64,000 nucleotides of DNA from Cephalopachus bancanus (GCA_027257055.1 JAPVLO010000179.1:1364001-1428000); one strand, 5' to 3'; positions 25,346-38,095 are shown, counted from the first letter of the stretch. Made by a program: numbers and translations. Notes: generated by a model not told the origin, from the sequence alone.

Positions 25346-25840
25346 CATAGCCTAATGTCAACCCTAAAATTTCCTATAACACTTTTCAATGTTATGAAGG
25401 GCCAGGATTTTAACGAGGTACTGACAACTGGAGTGCACTCATCATTTCTCATTTAACAGAACAATATATTGATACGAGACAGAAAAATACTTAGGAGGTA
25501 AAAGTAAAGTTGTGAAGGAAGTAGGACATACATGCATGCCAAAAGGGATATGATAACTTGGGGAAAGAGCTAACACTACTTCCTACGATCTAACAGGTTG
25601 AAGAATTGAATATTAACTAAATTAAGTATCTGAAAACCAAATACAGGTAAGCATCACAAGCAAAATAAAATAATATGCTTAACAAAATATTTTTTTGATA
25701 AAACAGAAGGTATATTTACATTTTTGTCTACTTTAGGGATCTCATAATAAACAGGTATATTGATGATATATTTATAAGTGCTGGTTGACAAAATATTTTG
25801 CTAAAGATAATGATATCAAATAGAGTTAATTATTTATCTA

Positions 25841-25965
25841 TATCCATCTACTCCCCTTCCAAATAGGAACAAGGAGTACTACAATATGAGGAAATCATTA
25901 TGTATCTGTATCCATCTACTCCCCTTCCAAATAGGAGCAAGGAGTACTATAACATGAGGAAAGTA
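25841..25965. repeat. Tandem duplication, period 68 bp
   Basis: TATCCATCTACTCCCCTTCC begins at 25841 and again at 25909. About 57 bases after each start are nearly identical (GGAACAAGGAGTACTACAAT versus GGAGCAAGGAGTACTATAAC). It is not part of any repeat I recognise. Confidence 0.9.
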
Positions 25966-26026
25966 ATCGAATCCCCTCTGAGTTGTTCCTTAGCTCTGAG
26001 GGTCTAAGGCTCTGAGACTCATACTG

Positions 26027-26326
26027 CCGGGCTCGGTGGCTCAGCCTGTAATCCCGTACTTTTGGGAAGCTGAGGTGAGTGGACTGCCTGAGCCCGTGGG
26101 TTCGAGATCCGCCTGGGCAACTTGGCGAGACCTCATCTCTACAATAAATCAAAAAATTAGCCGGGCATGGTAGTGCTCGCCTGTAGTTCCAGCTATTTGG
26201 AAGGCTGAGGCGGAAAGATCACCAGAGCCCAGCAGGTCCAGGCTGCGGTGGCAGGGAGCGGCCACTGCACTCCAGTCTGGGCAACAGAGTGAAACTCTAA
26301 CTAAAAAAAAAAAAAAAAAAAAAAAA
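26027..26326 (+). mobile_element. Alu, lineage type with intact ACTTG segment
   Basis: Dimer starting CCGGGCTCGGTGGCTCAGCC, with the left arm GGGCAACTTGGCGAGACC and the right arm GTGGCAGGGAGCGGCCACTG, ending in a long A tail. Duplications AGACTCATACTG at 26015-26026 and 26327-26338 are exact, which suggests a fairly recent event. Confidence 0.95.
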
Positions 26327-26743
26327 AGACTCATACTGGGTTAGCTGTCACTATCTGTCCCATATGTGACTTTATCAGCCTCTTAGAACTTGTCATCTTT
26401 TCTCACATCCACATGTGATTTTTAACACTTTAAAAAGTTGAAAGTGAGGCATCTATAGAAAACTCAATCTTTGTCAAAATTTGTAAGATCCTCTCTCACA
26501 CAGGCTATCAGCCTCAGCTTGGATCACCTCTTGAAATGCATCCCTTAAGCTCCCTAGAATCAATAGTCCTGATGAAGAAGACCCAGGAGTTCCAGAGAGC
26601 AAATGGCATAGAAGCTTTATGAGTCATAAGGCAATGTGTTATTCAATGCAAGCCACCTGAAACCTTTTGGTGCTCTGGGTTTATCACTGAAACGATTTCC
26701 AAATAATTCCACTATTAACATTTACAGTTAATCCAAAAAGATG

Positions 26744-26759
26744 GGGGGTGGGGGGGGAG
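26744..26759. repeat. G-rich tract
   Basis: GGGGGGTGGGGGGGGAG, a short poly-G stretch. Confidence 0.7.
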
Positions 26760-27009
26760 AAAGCATGTAACTATTTTGACTATCAACAGAAAATGAGACA
26801 AACTTTTTTTTAGGTGTTAGAATAATTTATCAGACAAGGATTATAATGTAGATGACAGATTACAAATTATAAACTGTAAATTATAATTACAAAATTATCT
26901 ATTTTATGGTAGCAGAAAGCATCTGACATGATAAGGACTGAATGGGGTTAGAAGTTTTGTAGGGAAGTATTTTGGTTATGCTAACCACTACAGGTGCTCA
27001 TATGAGATC

Positions 27010-27308
27010 CTTTTTTTTTTTTTTTTTTTGAGTTAGAGTCTCACTCTGTCACCCAGACTGGAGTGCAGTGGCATGCTCCCGGCTACAGCAGCCTCGACCT
27101 GCTGGGCTCTGGCGATCCTTCCGTCTCAGCCTTCCAAGTAGCTGGAACTACAGGTGCGCACTACCATGCCCGGCTAGTTTTTGATTTATTGTAGAGATGA
27201 GGTCTCGCCAAGTTGCCCGGGCAGGTCACGAACTTGCGGGCTCAGGCAATCCACTCACCTCAGCCTCCTAAATTGCTGGGATTACAGGCTGAGCCAATGA
27301 GCCTGGTC
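27010..27308 (-). mobile_element. Alu, lineage type with intact ACTTG segment
   Basis: Inverted dimer with an A tail (T run) at 27010, the left arm read as TCTCGCCAAGTTGCCCGGG, and the 5' end GAGCCAATGAGCCTGGTC. Target duplications ATGAGATC are at 27002-27009 and 27309-27316. Confidence 0.93.
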
Positions 27309-28479
27309 ATGAGATCAACTTTTAAGCCTACCTTCCTCCACCCTAAGGAAGGCTTCTGGGTAGTCTGTCAGTATGATGGGGATATACAACATAACCCTGC
27401 CTGTGCTTCCAGGGACTGTGCAAGGAATGGCCTCCACTATGAATAACGCTCTAGAGAGTTCATGGAATCTGTAGTTTCAATCTCAGACATGCATGGGTTC
27501 CTCTGGGCATAGTTAAGAACAAAAAGCAGTATAATTAAAAACATGAGTCTTCCCTGGCTCCAGCCAAGAATGAGCCACAGTCATCCACTACTGGTGCTGC
27601 CGCCATTCCTTCTGAAGCTAAGAGAAGCATTGGCTTCCAGTCAACAAAGCCACCATCCACATCCATTCAGTAGGTAAGGCAGATACACCCTAATGCACAT
27701 AGTCATTGTCGCTAAAGCAGTCGGCACAGGCTCAGGGCAAATGGGGGTACAGTTAAAAAGTAGATAATCAATAAGGGAAAGATCCAGAAGGTTCTTCTGA
27801 TCAAGAGGGATTAATAGCACCACAAATTTTCACTGTTTATGAAAACTAGTATTTAAAAATATTCATATAATTAGTAATTTTCAATAAGTTATCAGAAAGT
27901 CATTGCTAAGATATTTTTAAAATTTATAGTGTCCCAGTATTCACTTTAACAATACTTAAATATTACTATTACCAATTACCAATTGCCTTTTTCTCTTCTA
28001 AAAAGGAGTAAGTGTTTTCATTTTCTCTAACTCCTATTTCTAAGTCCGCATTTGGCATTTACAGACTCCTTCCCTTCACACCTTAAGGGTTGGCTTTATC
28101 TTAACTGGGCTCAGTGGAGGGAAAGACTCAGGGGCTCAGCCTGGAGGTCTGTTACACCTCTCCTAAGTGCCCCAAGTCTCCATGGCCCCTAACCCATGCC
28201 CAGGCTCTGCTGCTGCTGCTCGTCCTTAAAATTTTTCCTTGCCTGAAAACCTTGAATGGCCACTCATCGGTACGGAGCACACAGTTGTCCAACCCAGACC
28301 CTATCTCCCTTGTCTCCTCTCTCATCTCATCCTCTCTGTTACAACATACTTCTCATTCAGATAGGGTCAGTCTATTCATCCTCTCTGTCCTCATGTAACT
28401 TACCTGTCTCTCTTGTTTTTAATTTCCTGTCACAAACCTAACCTCCCAGGCAACATATCTCTACATCACTTATATCCCC

Positions 28480-28720
28480 CGAACAATATCCACCTGTCAA
28501 GATTCATCACTGAGTCCCAGAGTTACCTCCTCTCTGAAATCTTAATTGGCCCTCCCTTGTACTCATCATTCCTGTTGAGGCCATTGGTCCCAGTCCTCAT
28601 CCCTACTACTGTCAACCGAATGACATGTTGGTCTCAGTCAATCTAAATTGCCCTAACAAAAGAGAGTTCCTAACAGTGCTTAGCATGGTGCTTGGAACCT
28701 CATGAGTATTTTTAAAATGT
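28480..28720. repeat. L2-like relic
   Basis: GAGTTACCTCCTCTCTGAAATC and GCATGGTGCTTGGAACC words, in an order typical of L2 copies. Strongly diverged. Confidence 0.4.
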
Positions 28721-28729
28721 ATTCCTAAC

Positions 28730-28855
28730 ACAACTCTATGAGATAGGGGGTATTATCTTTGCTGTAGAAAGATATGGAAGCCAAGGTTCAGAGACATTAA
28801 GAAATTTGTAGCAGTTGCATAACTGCGGGTAGCGAGGGCTTGAATTGGAAACTAT
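28730..28855 (+). repeat. MIR-like relic
   Basis: ACTCTATGAGATAGGGGGTA, CCAAGGTTCAGAGACATTAAG and GTTGCATAACTGCGGGTAGC follow MIR order. Confidence 0.6.
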
Positions 28856-28923
28856 GTTTATCCAATTCCAAAAAAATGTGTCTTTTCTCTGTGTCATGGG
28901 GCTCATTTTAAAAGTTAGGTCCA

Positions 28924-29212
28924 GGCGGGACTCGGTGGCTCAGCCTATAATCCCAGCACTTTGGGAGGCGGAGGAGAGTGGATTGCCTGAGTTCATGGGT
29001 TTGTGACCATCCCATGCAACTTGCCAAGATGTCATCTCTATAGTAAATAAAAAATCAGCCGGGCGTGGTAGCGCGTGCCTGTAGGTCCATCTACTTGGAA
29101 GGCTGAGGTGGAGGGATTACCAGAGCCCAGCAGGTCAATGCTGGGGTAGCTGTGAGCGTGCCATTGCTCTCCAGGCTGGGTGATGGAGTGAGACTCCAAC
29201 TCAAAAAAAAAA
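28924..29212 (+). mobile_element. Alu, lineage type, diverged
   Basis: Dimer starting GGCGGGACTCGGTGGCTCAG and ending CTCCAACTC plus A tail. Duplications AAAGTTAGGTCCA are at 28911-28923 and 29213-29225. The left arm has GCAACTTGCCAAGATG, so the 5-bp segment is present. Confidence 0.94.
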
Positions 29213-30339
29213 AAAGTTAGGTCCACAGTTTATATGCCATATAAAGCCAAGTAATTATTTGAATATTAGAGGTTTACTGCTTGCATATGCCAAAGGAGAA
29301 GTGACTGCCTAAAAGGTTATGTATGACACTTGACATGATCTTGTATTTTAGATTCAGTAGTTTCAAATTAATTTAGTACAAAGCATCATTTAGATCTGGA
29401 AATTCTACATTGATTTATAATAGGCTAATTTGAAGTGACACTACTTGCAAATTTGTTACAGAATACTTAAATCTTAAGGCAAACTTTGTACTTCAAGGTT
29501 TTATACTAGTTTTTTTCTTTCTCAAAATACTATTGTCATCCCAGCAAGAACATACAATAAAACGATAACTTTTTTGTGACTAAATAAAAAAAAAATTTCA
29601 AATCAATATTTCAGGATCAAATTCTTGAAAAACTTGTCTGATTAAAAATACAAATTCTAGAATCTGGGGAGTTAATTCTGATGTAATCATAAAGACTGAA
29701 TGATCATAAAACAGCACTTGAATCACAAATATCTTTCAAGAAAGTGAAAGAAGTATCGAATTCTTAAAGGTTGAACAGAACATTAGACTTCATTGAATTG
29801 TAAGTAACATGTCTTACACTTCATAGTATGCCACACTGAAATTTACTGAGAGGCAGAATTTTTTTTCTTCTTTTTGAGTGGTTATAAACAGAATATTAAT
29901 TTCATTTGTTTTATGGCTAAGTTTACTCAGTTGAGCTAATAATAATAATCATAATTAGGTAATGGTTCAGGAATCCACAGGGAAATACCTACTCTTTCTT
30001 AAGAGTCGTACAGAGTTAGGATCAGGAGAGAGTACACTGCCTGTTTCTGTGATTAGTCCCAGAAAACTTACAAATGCACAAATAAATAGACAGCCAGATG
30101 CAATCACATTTTAAGATCATCAGTATGTATAGGAATTCCATTTATAATTTTGTTGATAGAGGCAATCATTAAATCCTTAATTTAGTTTTTATATAAAATT
30201 AAAAATTTCATGATATCAGGTTTGAATAAAATAAGACAAGCAAAGGAAAAGCTAGAGGACCAGGGCTGGTCTTATGAATAGAAACAACACAGACTACCAC
30301 TGTGGTTTGAGAAGCCATGGCAGGAGCAGACACTGACAC

Positions 30340-30425
30340 AACACTGCGTATGTATAGAGCATGGTTTGAAGTGTTTTAAAAAATATTAACGAATTTAGTC
30401 TTCACAAAAACCCTGTGATGACGGC
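30340..30425. repeat. MIR-like relic
   Basis: ATGGTTTGAAGTGTTTTAAA and GTCTTCACAAAAACCCTGTG with GATGACGGCA fit the MIR words around TTAATCCTCACAACAACCCT. Confidence 0.45.
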
Positions 30426-32032
30426 ATACTCCAAGGTTCCTTGCATGAAGTAGAGAATGAGATGTCCAAGAAGGTGGTGTGAATGAATGGCTTTGTCTTT
30501 GGACTGATAGAGAGACGAACAAATGGGTTGCTGCTACTTAAAAACATTTTATTTTAAGTATCTGCTTCGCACTTCATAACCTCAAACTACTTAACCACAA
30601 CCAGTTGTATGCCACCAACTATAATTTCTAATACAGGAAACTTCTAGAAAGCGCACGATTATCTCCTATCTTTCATTCATAGTCACAATTACTCCCCATT
30701 CTCACTTCCCCATCTGAGGTGGCTCACACTTATGAGCACTCTTGTACCGAGTCCGCTGTGTGACCCCCAGCTAGGAGCATGAACACAGGCTGATGGCCCA
30801 CAGGAGAAGCAATCTCATTTTCCACACAGTTCCAGGATCAAGTCAAACATTTTTAGAAAGCACAGCACATTTTTTTGAAAATAAATACGATTGCTTTTAC
30901 TGCCAATTTTTCCTCAATAGAATGAAAACTTGTTCTATGAATACAGCATGAACAAGTTGGATAATGAGAAAAACAGCACCCTTAATACACTTTTAAGTTT
31001 TCTGTCTAATTTGTCATGGAAGAATGTATGATGAGCAGTTTGAGTAAATCAGGAGATATTAAAAGTTAGTAATGAGAATTTAACATTTGTCCATGTTTTC
31101 CTAAGTTAACTATGTAAGGCAAAGCAGAGAGAGAAGTAAATAAAAATTGTAGACATTTATAAAGGCCACTATGATAATGAATTCAAGGAAAAATCAATTT
31201 AATAAAAATCTAGACATATCACATAAATAAATACATTTCTGATTTATATGTAAAAACTGAAAGTTTTCTACGATACACTTTTTAAAACTTTTGTTTTCTA
31301 ATTAGAAGTATTTTGGATGAGTAAAACATTTATGCTTCCCTTTTCCTCACAGGAAATATTTCCTATCTCATTTGAGATCTTACTTACCTAGGACAACACT
31401 TCCTTAAAAAAATTAAGGCAAAGTACTTCTTCCATTTCTTATGCCCCTTATCGCTTCTCCATTCATAATGTAGTAAACTTATTAGCTTTAAGATTTTGTC
31501 ACTGATCCTCAGCAAGAGAAACTATTCATAAATTGCTTTAAAAATGTAACTGCTGAGGAAGCATTCAATTGTAAGGACAACGATAATATAGAAAGTTACC
31601 AATGTCCATAAAAACACAACATCAAAATAACTGAGGCTGCCACTATTAGAAAAACAAAGCAGCAGCTATACATTAAAATGACATCCACATATTTAGAAAT
31701 CAGTTTTAATGTTCCAGTTGTTGATGAGATTACCGGCCACCTTCCCATCCCCAGGGACAGATAATCATAGTAGATGCTTTCCTCATTCAACAGTTTCTCC
31801 TGAATGAATGAATCAAAGAATGAGTACTTAAAGTGGTACTCTTAAAATTTCACTCAAATAAACACCAGAACATTTAATTAGCACAATCAAGCATAGAGTT
31901 TTAACTAAGATGACATATATCTCCAAAAACGTTTATGAACAAATTAAAGCAACAATGCTTCAAGAACAAAAACGAGGGGTCATTTGGAAGGTATAAAATA
32001 TCATTGATGAGGGATATTACTTATCTTTCATT

Positions 32033-32034
<2 letters not shown>

Positions 32035-32067
<33 letters not shown>
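32035..32067. repeat. (GT)n microsatellite
   Basis: About 16 uninterrupted GT units. Confidence 0.95.
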
Positions 32068-32069
<2 letters not shown>

Positions 32070-35000
32070 AAAGAGTAAAATCACATGGCATTTTTCTTAG
32101 TGCATGAAAAGCACAATAGTTTGTATAAAACTCATCCTTTATTTAGAATTGTTCTGTTATTGCCAAACTACAAGGGTTTTGTCTGTTGGATTATATCTGC
32201 ATGTAATGAACAGAGGAGAGGAAAAGAGAGAAATTAGGTGATTCTAAAAGAGTAGAAGACAATTAAGCTTTCCCTGGTATTATTAAGGAAAACTGAATCC
32301 ATAAACAGACATTAAAATTCTATCCTAGGTGTTAGTTTACTGGCTTGAATGACAGAATTTGTGTTCTTCTTGGCCATCTCAAGATTTAGATAATTTTACA
32401 TGACAGAGCTGATGTGTTGATCAATAAAAAGACAACAATCATTTACATTGAGAGTTTAGTGCAATTTCAAGAATCTGCATGAACCAAGCTGAGTGTAGTG
32501 AAATCAATACACAACCACCTTTTACTTACTGAAGTGCATAAACGCAGTATGACTGAATTTTCAACATCAATGAATATGGATTAAAGAAAAAAATCAAATC
32601 AATTGAAAGAATGAGTTTTGGAAATAACACAATGACAGTATTTTTTAACACACAATACTGTGCAAAATTCAGGAAAGCAAACAGATGTTCGCTTCCATTT
32701 CTCCTCTTTCTTCTAGTACTTATCTTATCATTTGGGAAAAGCTTTCTTGTATTGCGATTTGATTACATGTGCATTTTGCAAATTTCCAGATGTTTCAAAT
32801 GTTTTAATCCACATTATAGCTTTATATTTTAGGTCCATATGATCCCCTAATCAGAATTCTTATTTGTCTAAACATTAAATGGAATTAACAATTTTAATAT
32901 AACTCATTTAGTTTGAGGGTACTATAGATATTTTCCCCCAAAACTCGTCTTTTTTTTTTTTTGCTATATTGGTCTTCCATCTATTCAATAGAGAATCAGT
33001 CCCATTATATTGTAGTATATAATAAATCCCTTGAGGAGAACATTCACATTTCTGGAAAAAAGCAAATCTCTTGACAGGTGAGGTTGAAATAATTTCCTCT
33101 CTCAAATCTGTGCCAAGATAATTTACCCATTTAAGAAGACAGGCATCTTTACAATAAAGTTGCTATCTGTAGAAGGTTTCCCTGTAATACTTACTTAATG
33201 GTGTCCCCTAAGAATTGATCACGATTATAACACTATGGAATTGAATAATGAACACAGATAGTAGATTTATTGATTTCAAGAGACTAACACTATGGAAGAC
33301 GGTATTAGAGACAGGATGCAAAGTCAAAATTTAACTGGCAAATTCAAAGAACTCTCAGCTTTACTGAGATGACATTTAATTAAAGCAGAGCAGTGTTAAA
33401 CTTGGAAACTAGGGTATTATAGCAACTGCAAAAGAGGGTGTGACAACTTAAAGCAAAATCTTTGCAGACTTAGAGAGTTGGGCCTGATTAAATAATGTAA
33501 GGTCTGTGATGAAAGTTCCATGTTTTGGACTCTGACAAGCATTTGAATCTGTTTTTCTATAGACAGAAGAATAGAAAGCCTGAGGACATCAATAACTTAC
33601 CAACTAATAAGGTCCCAAAGTCTCCAAAAACAACTAGAAATGTGTAAAAGTAAACAACAACAAAATAATGTCTTAGCGAAGCATATGACAAGAGTAATAA
33701 ACAGTTGTTTGGAATGTGCCTCACACTTTAAAAAGACAAGGAAAGGGAACTGGGGAAAGGATGAAGGCAGATTGCCCAAAGGGAAATTATTTCAAAACTA
33801 AGAATTGAAAAGATGAATACAAAGACAGGGATGGAAATATGACTGAAAGGGTTTGAAAGTAGAATGCAACAAGAATAGAAAATATGTGAAAGGAGTCCAT
33901 ATAAGAATAAAGCAGAAAAGGGAGTAACTGGCTGTTTTTGAAAAATGGTGAAGTCTTCAGCTTCCTTCAGTTTGGAGACATTGAAACTGAATGAACTCTA
34001 GCCTTTCATTTCATCATTTTGCTTCACAGTAAAACACTGACTTCTGTCCTAATGACCTGCTATTTCTGAGTCTGGACAACTGTTAAGTTGGTCAGAAACA
34101 AATGATACTCTCAAGGCCACAGTGGGAGCATTAATTTTCATTTAATAAAAATTCAGCTTTTTGAAGTAAAAAAATGTCTGACCCAGGGCCATAGGTACAC
34201 TTGAGTCTCGGATAGAATCTCATTAATGTGTGTGCTGGGTCCATCAAATTAGTGCAACCCCCTCAGTGTCACTTACAGATCAGCCCAGAGGATCATGTCA
34301 GTGGCATCACTAGAAATGTAGTAGTAACTCGATTTTCAATTTGGAGTAGAGCTTTCATATATTTTAGTGTTCTCACAATCTATACCTATGAATAGAAAGC
34401 ATAAATCCCTTATAGGAGCTACTACTGCATAATTCAAAAGAATAAACTATAAATTGTCTCATAAAATTTTGCAGATTTTTCAAATAAAAATTTTTGTGAT
34501 TATTCCCCAATGAGACATCACTAACAACTAATACTATTCTGTTTTTACTTCTGACTTTATGAACTGAGACTTGTATATGTTTTGTCATTATAAAGAAATA
34601 TAACTGATTTCTGTATGATCCTGCAGTGAAAATGTGGTCAAACATAGCTAAGGTTTCAAAAGATTAATTAAATTAAATTCTACAAAAGGAACACATAAAC
34701 AAGTTCTATATAGCCTTAATTGTGAATGCTAATATTTCTTCCAAGTACACTATTCAAAGTAATAGATTACTTTGAAGGGAATCGATTCTGATGATACAAA
34801 GGTAAAATATCTAAATCCCTCTGAAACAAGTAGAAATTTCATTTATATAGATTAATGAGCTTATGACAAGCTCATACTCCAGAATTACTCAGGCATTCTT
34901 TTGCTCCATCCCTAGAAAGAATAAATGTATTTTATGCATTCACCATAAAAGTTACATTTTATGATTTCTTAGCTATATAAATCATCATGGAATAAGACAT

Positions 35001-35156
35001 GGCCTAGATGTCAGTAATAAACCTAAATCTGTTCAAATAAAGACTTTACAATGTTCTTTCCAATCATCTGTTTCTTTTTAAAAAACAATTATTCATCTCA
35101 TATTCATTTGAGAAATTAGTAAATTCACTAAGAGTTAAATAACATAAAACCCAAAG

Positions 35157-35191
35157 TAAACAAACAAACAACAATAACAACAACAACAAAA
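35157..35191. repeat. (AAAC)/(AAC)n microsatellite
   Basis: AAACAAACAAACAACAATAAC followed by further AAC units. Confidence 0.85.
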
Positions 35192-35556
35192 AGCCCATTT
35201 AAAGACTAGAGCTCAGGACAAAAAATGTCCTCTGCCCTCGGGTAACTAAATTACAGCAAACAATTAATTACCTTTTAATTTAAAGCTACCGCCTCAACAG
35301 ACTAGGGCTTTGTTCCTTATCTTCAAAAGAATAACCCACTTGCATCAGAATAATACCCTTTAAACAATACTTGATCACCTTACATCAAAGTCCTTTCATT
35401 TTCCTCAGTTATTTCTTTTAATTAGAGCTAATAAAGATATGGATTTACATGCTGACTGAAGTTTGTAGCAAATCCCTAGAAAACACACTGGAGAAATTAA
35501 TCAACTTGACTTTAGATTTCTTCTCTCTAGGGTCAGCCCAACCCCTGGTTCCATAC

Positions 35557-35659
35557 CTGACAGGTGCACCTCTGCTGTGTGCAGGTTTCAGCATGACTGT
35601 CACTGTATTGTCAGTTTGATTCAAAGGTGTCTCAAGTTCATAAGCTGGCATAGAGGGTG
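35557..35659 (-). CDS. PTPRK: PTPRK exon, start of the fourth FN3 domain (103 bp)
   Basis: A strong acceptor (TTTTTTCCCCAG) precedes CACCCTCTATG, and the donor is GTATGG at 35556. The exon begins in phase 1 and ends in phase 2, leaving AG to be completed by T from the next exon (Ser). It encodes [16 protein letters not shown] through [10 protein letters not shown], the linker and first strands of the fourth, more divergent FN3 domain of type IIB RPTPs. NQT is a sequon. The next exon in the transcript lies 27.8 kb away at 7803, across the longest intron in the window. Confidence 0.96.
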
Positions 35660-36108
35660 CTGGGGAAAAAAGCATAAAATGGAGACTTATTATTTCCAGC
35701 TTGTCTTCTTAGTTTACTTCTCCCACTTTATTTTACAAAGAATATTAAGAACACAGTGCACCTACTTTCAACTGTAGCTATCAACCAACCATGAAAAGTT
35801 TATGTATATTCCCTATACAGAATACTAGGGACAGCTGCTCAAACTAGTCCATAGTGACCGCTCCAATCTTGAGTTAAAGTTGGAAGAAGATATGCAGGGG
35901 GTTTTGTCAGGTGTTAGTGATACTCTGTTTCTTGACTTGGACTCCCACTAAACAGGTATAGTCACCTTGTGAAAATTCATCAAGCTGTATACTTATAAGT
36001 ATGCACCTTTGTGCACTTATGAGACCTTCAATAAAATGTTTACAGTAAAGGCATATTTAAGAAATAATCACTGGACTTTACAGTTCTCCCATCTAAGTCA
36101 AACTTTTT

Positions 36109-36146
36109 CATGTACCAAATACCCATTTGGTACCAAATACCCATTA
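36109..36146. repeat. Short tandem duplication
   Basis: TACCAAATACCCATT occurs twice, 20 bp apart, joined by TGG. Confidence 0.8.
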
Positions 36147-36373
36147 AAGAGGACAGTGGAAGCCAGAAAGACTTGGAATTAATTAGTGACAACATGTGGG
36201 CTCTCAGGAAAACATAACAATGGAAAACATGGGAGTTGAGGTAAGAAAGGCTTGGGTTTGGCTTGTTGTGTTTTAACCAACAAAAAAGCTTAAGTACATT
36301 AGTTACATCTGGAGCTTATATGTCTCTCAAAATAGAGGAAACTAGATTCTAAGGTTATTATGACAGTTCAAAG

Positions 36374-36375
<2 letters not shown>

Positions 36376-36455
<80 letters not shown>

Positions 36456-36465
36456 TACATATATA
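36376..36465. repeat. (TA)n(CA)n microsatellite
   Basis: About 14 TA units, then CATACA and about 19 CA units, then CATATACATACATATATA. It directly abuts the mariner-like element. Confidence 0.95.
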
Positions 36466-36990
36466 GGGGGACCCCCAAAAAATAGTTTTGGAAGGTAGGC
36501 TCCTTATGTTACAGGCTTCCCCCATAGGAATCCATCAACATCAGTGTTCAGTTTCAGTGAATTTTTTTGAAGAATCTTTCAACACGTTTGCCCATTTCAG
36601 GATGGGTGATTTAGGAGAGCACCTGCCCACACAATGTCAATGCTAAGTGTTCAGCAGTTTTTGACCAAAAACAGTATGACCTCTGTGCCCTGTCCTTCCT
36701 ATTTACCCAATATTACCCCAAATGACTTTTTGTGTTTCAATGGATGAAAAAAAGTCCTCAAAGGGAAACACTTTGCCAATGTGGAAGAGGTGAAACAACA
36801 ACAACAACAAAATGGCAGAAACACTAAAAAGCATCAAAATTGATGAGTTCAAAAACTGTTTTGAGCAGTGGAAAAAGCATCTCAAGAGGTGTATTACATC
36901 AAATGGAGAGTATTTTGAAGGTGACTGAAGTTTAAACATGTAAGAATACACAATTTTTTATAAATACATTCTGTTTTTTGGGTTTCCCCT
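36466..36990 (+). mobile_element. Internally deleted mariner element
   Basis: The left end GGGGGACCCCCAAAAAATAG and the inverse of the right end, AGGGGAAACCCAAAAAACAG, form a 20-bp inverted repeat (16 matches), with TA-rich flanks on both sides. The insert retains the C-terminal half of a mariner transposase: APAHT, then a DFLCF stretch where the third catalytic Asp (36724-36726) lies, and the protein's very end. The length of about 525 bp, against roughly 1.3 kb for a full mariner, shows a large loss of the 5' coding part. The family name is not assigned. Confidence 0.85.
36619..36928 (+). pseudogene. Mariner transposase C-terminal remnant
   Basis: The frame from 36619 reads APAHT, then NSMTSVPCPSYLPNITPNDF to 36738, matching the mariner segment (D)NAPAHT...PPYSPDLxPxDFF that holds catalytic Asp two and three. 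The second Asp is not recognisable (Arg-Arg precede APAHT). After frameshifts, one near 36738 and one around the AAC repeat at 36795-36811, the frame from 36812 gives 38 residues ending at TGA 36926-36928: MAETLKSIKIDEF, then FEQWKKHLKRC and NGEYFEGD. That ending is typical of mariner transposases. Confidence 0.85.
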
Positions 36991-37002
36991 CATATATATG
37001 TA

Positions 37003-37094
37003 TGTGTGTGGGGGGGAGAGGGAGAGAGGGAGAAGAAAGGGAGGGGGTGGAGAGAGAGAGGGAAAGAGGGAGGGAAGGGGGGAGAGGGGAGGGG

Positions 37095-37148
<54 letters not shown>
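37003..37148. repeat. Polypurine GA/GGGA tract ending in (GA)n
   Basis: TGTGTGTGGGGGGGAGAGGG followed by G/A-only sequence, then about 25 GA units. It is purely purine for over 100 bases on the plus strand, and CU-rich in the PTPRK pre-mRNA. Confidence 0.95.
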
Positions 37149-37152
<4 letters not shown>

Positions 37153-37974
37153 GTGAAGTAAATATAATTCTACCTGTGCGCTAGGTAAATATAATTCTTC
37201 AAATGCTAGTTCTCCCCATGTGAATTCTATTTCCAAGGCCATTTATTTCCTGACATTCTTTCTTCTGTAGATTGTTAAGTCGTACTACACTAGGATAACA
37301 ACAGAGCTCTTCAGTAATTATGCCCTCACTATAGAGAAGACAAATGATTACACGGAGCCATGAGTGGGAGGCTATACTATCTTTCTACAACTCACAGATA
37401 GAGATTCTTGATGAGAAGTTAGAGATCGTTTCTTGCAAATACCGTTCTTAAAAATTGTCTTACATATAAAAAAGCTTCAATGTAACAGACATGGATTATT
37501 TCTCAGTTCCATTTATTGAATTTTCTTAGCATTAAAAATTAATTTCAGTTCTATTAAAAATTAACTCCAATTACATTTTGCATATGAGAGTACCTCCTTC
37601 TCCTAGGTCTATGAAAATAGGAAATAAGGTCCATAAACTTAAATGTTTTGAAACTATAAAAATCAAATAGTTATTCTTGATGATTCTGCATAGGCTAACA
37701 AAAATGTCAAGTTTCTTTGCTTTTGGATAGAATTATATAAACTTTGCATGCTAAAAATGGTCAAAATCACCAGAATTTTTTATCTAATAAAAACGGGAAA
37801 GTGGACTTTTTTTTTCCCCCTAAAGGAACTCTTTCTTTATGATAATAATTTCTGAAGTATGGTTTACATATGAGACAATTTTTTGAAAAATGTTTGAAGG
37901 TATACCTATTGGCAGATATTTCCTCTTTAAATCCCAATGAAAAATTCATGCACTAGATAATATAATCTTAATTT

Positions 37975-38095
37975 ATATGCAGGGGTAAATTCACTTGCTC
38001 AAAATCAGGGAGGAAGTACATAGAAATATGATAACTCGAGCCAAGATTTTCTGATTCCAAGTCCAGTGATATTTCTACATACTCTTTATACAACC
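37975..38095 (+). repeat. MIR-like relic
   Basis: GGGTAAATTCACTTGCTCAAAATC, AGCCAAGATTTTCTGATTCC and AAGTCCAGTGATATTTCTAC follow the MIR 3' half. Confidence 0.6.

Noticed and set aside
27541..27675. Open stretch of about 44 codons starting ATGAGTCTTCCCTGG in a GC-richer patch
   Set aside because: It is short, with no recognisable domain, splice context or neighbour that supports a gene.
36958..37242. Ser/Leu-rich or Arg/Glu-rich open frames across 36978-37242
   Set aside because: They are translations of the GA/CT microsatellite.
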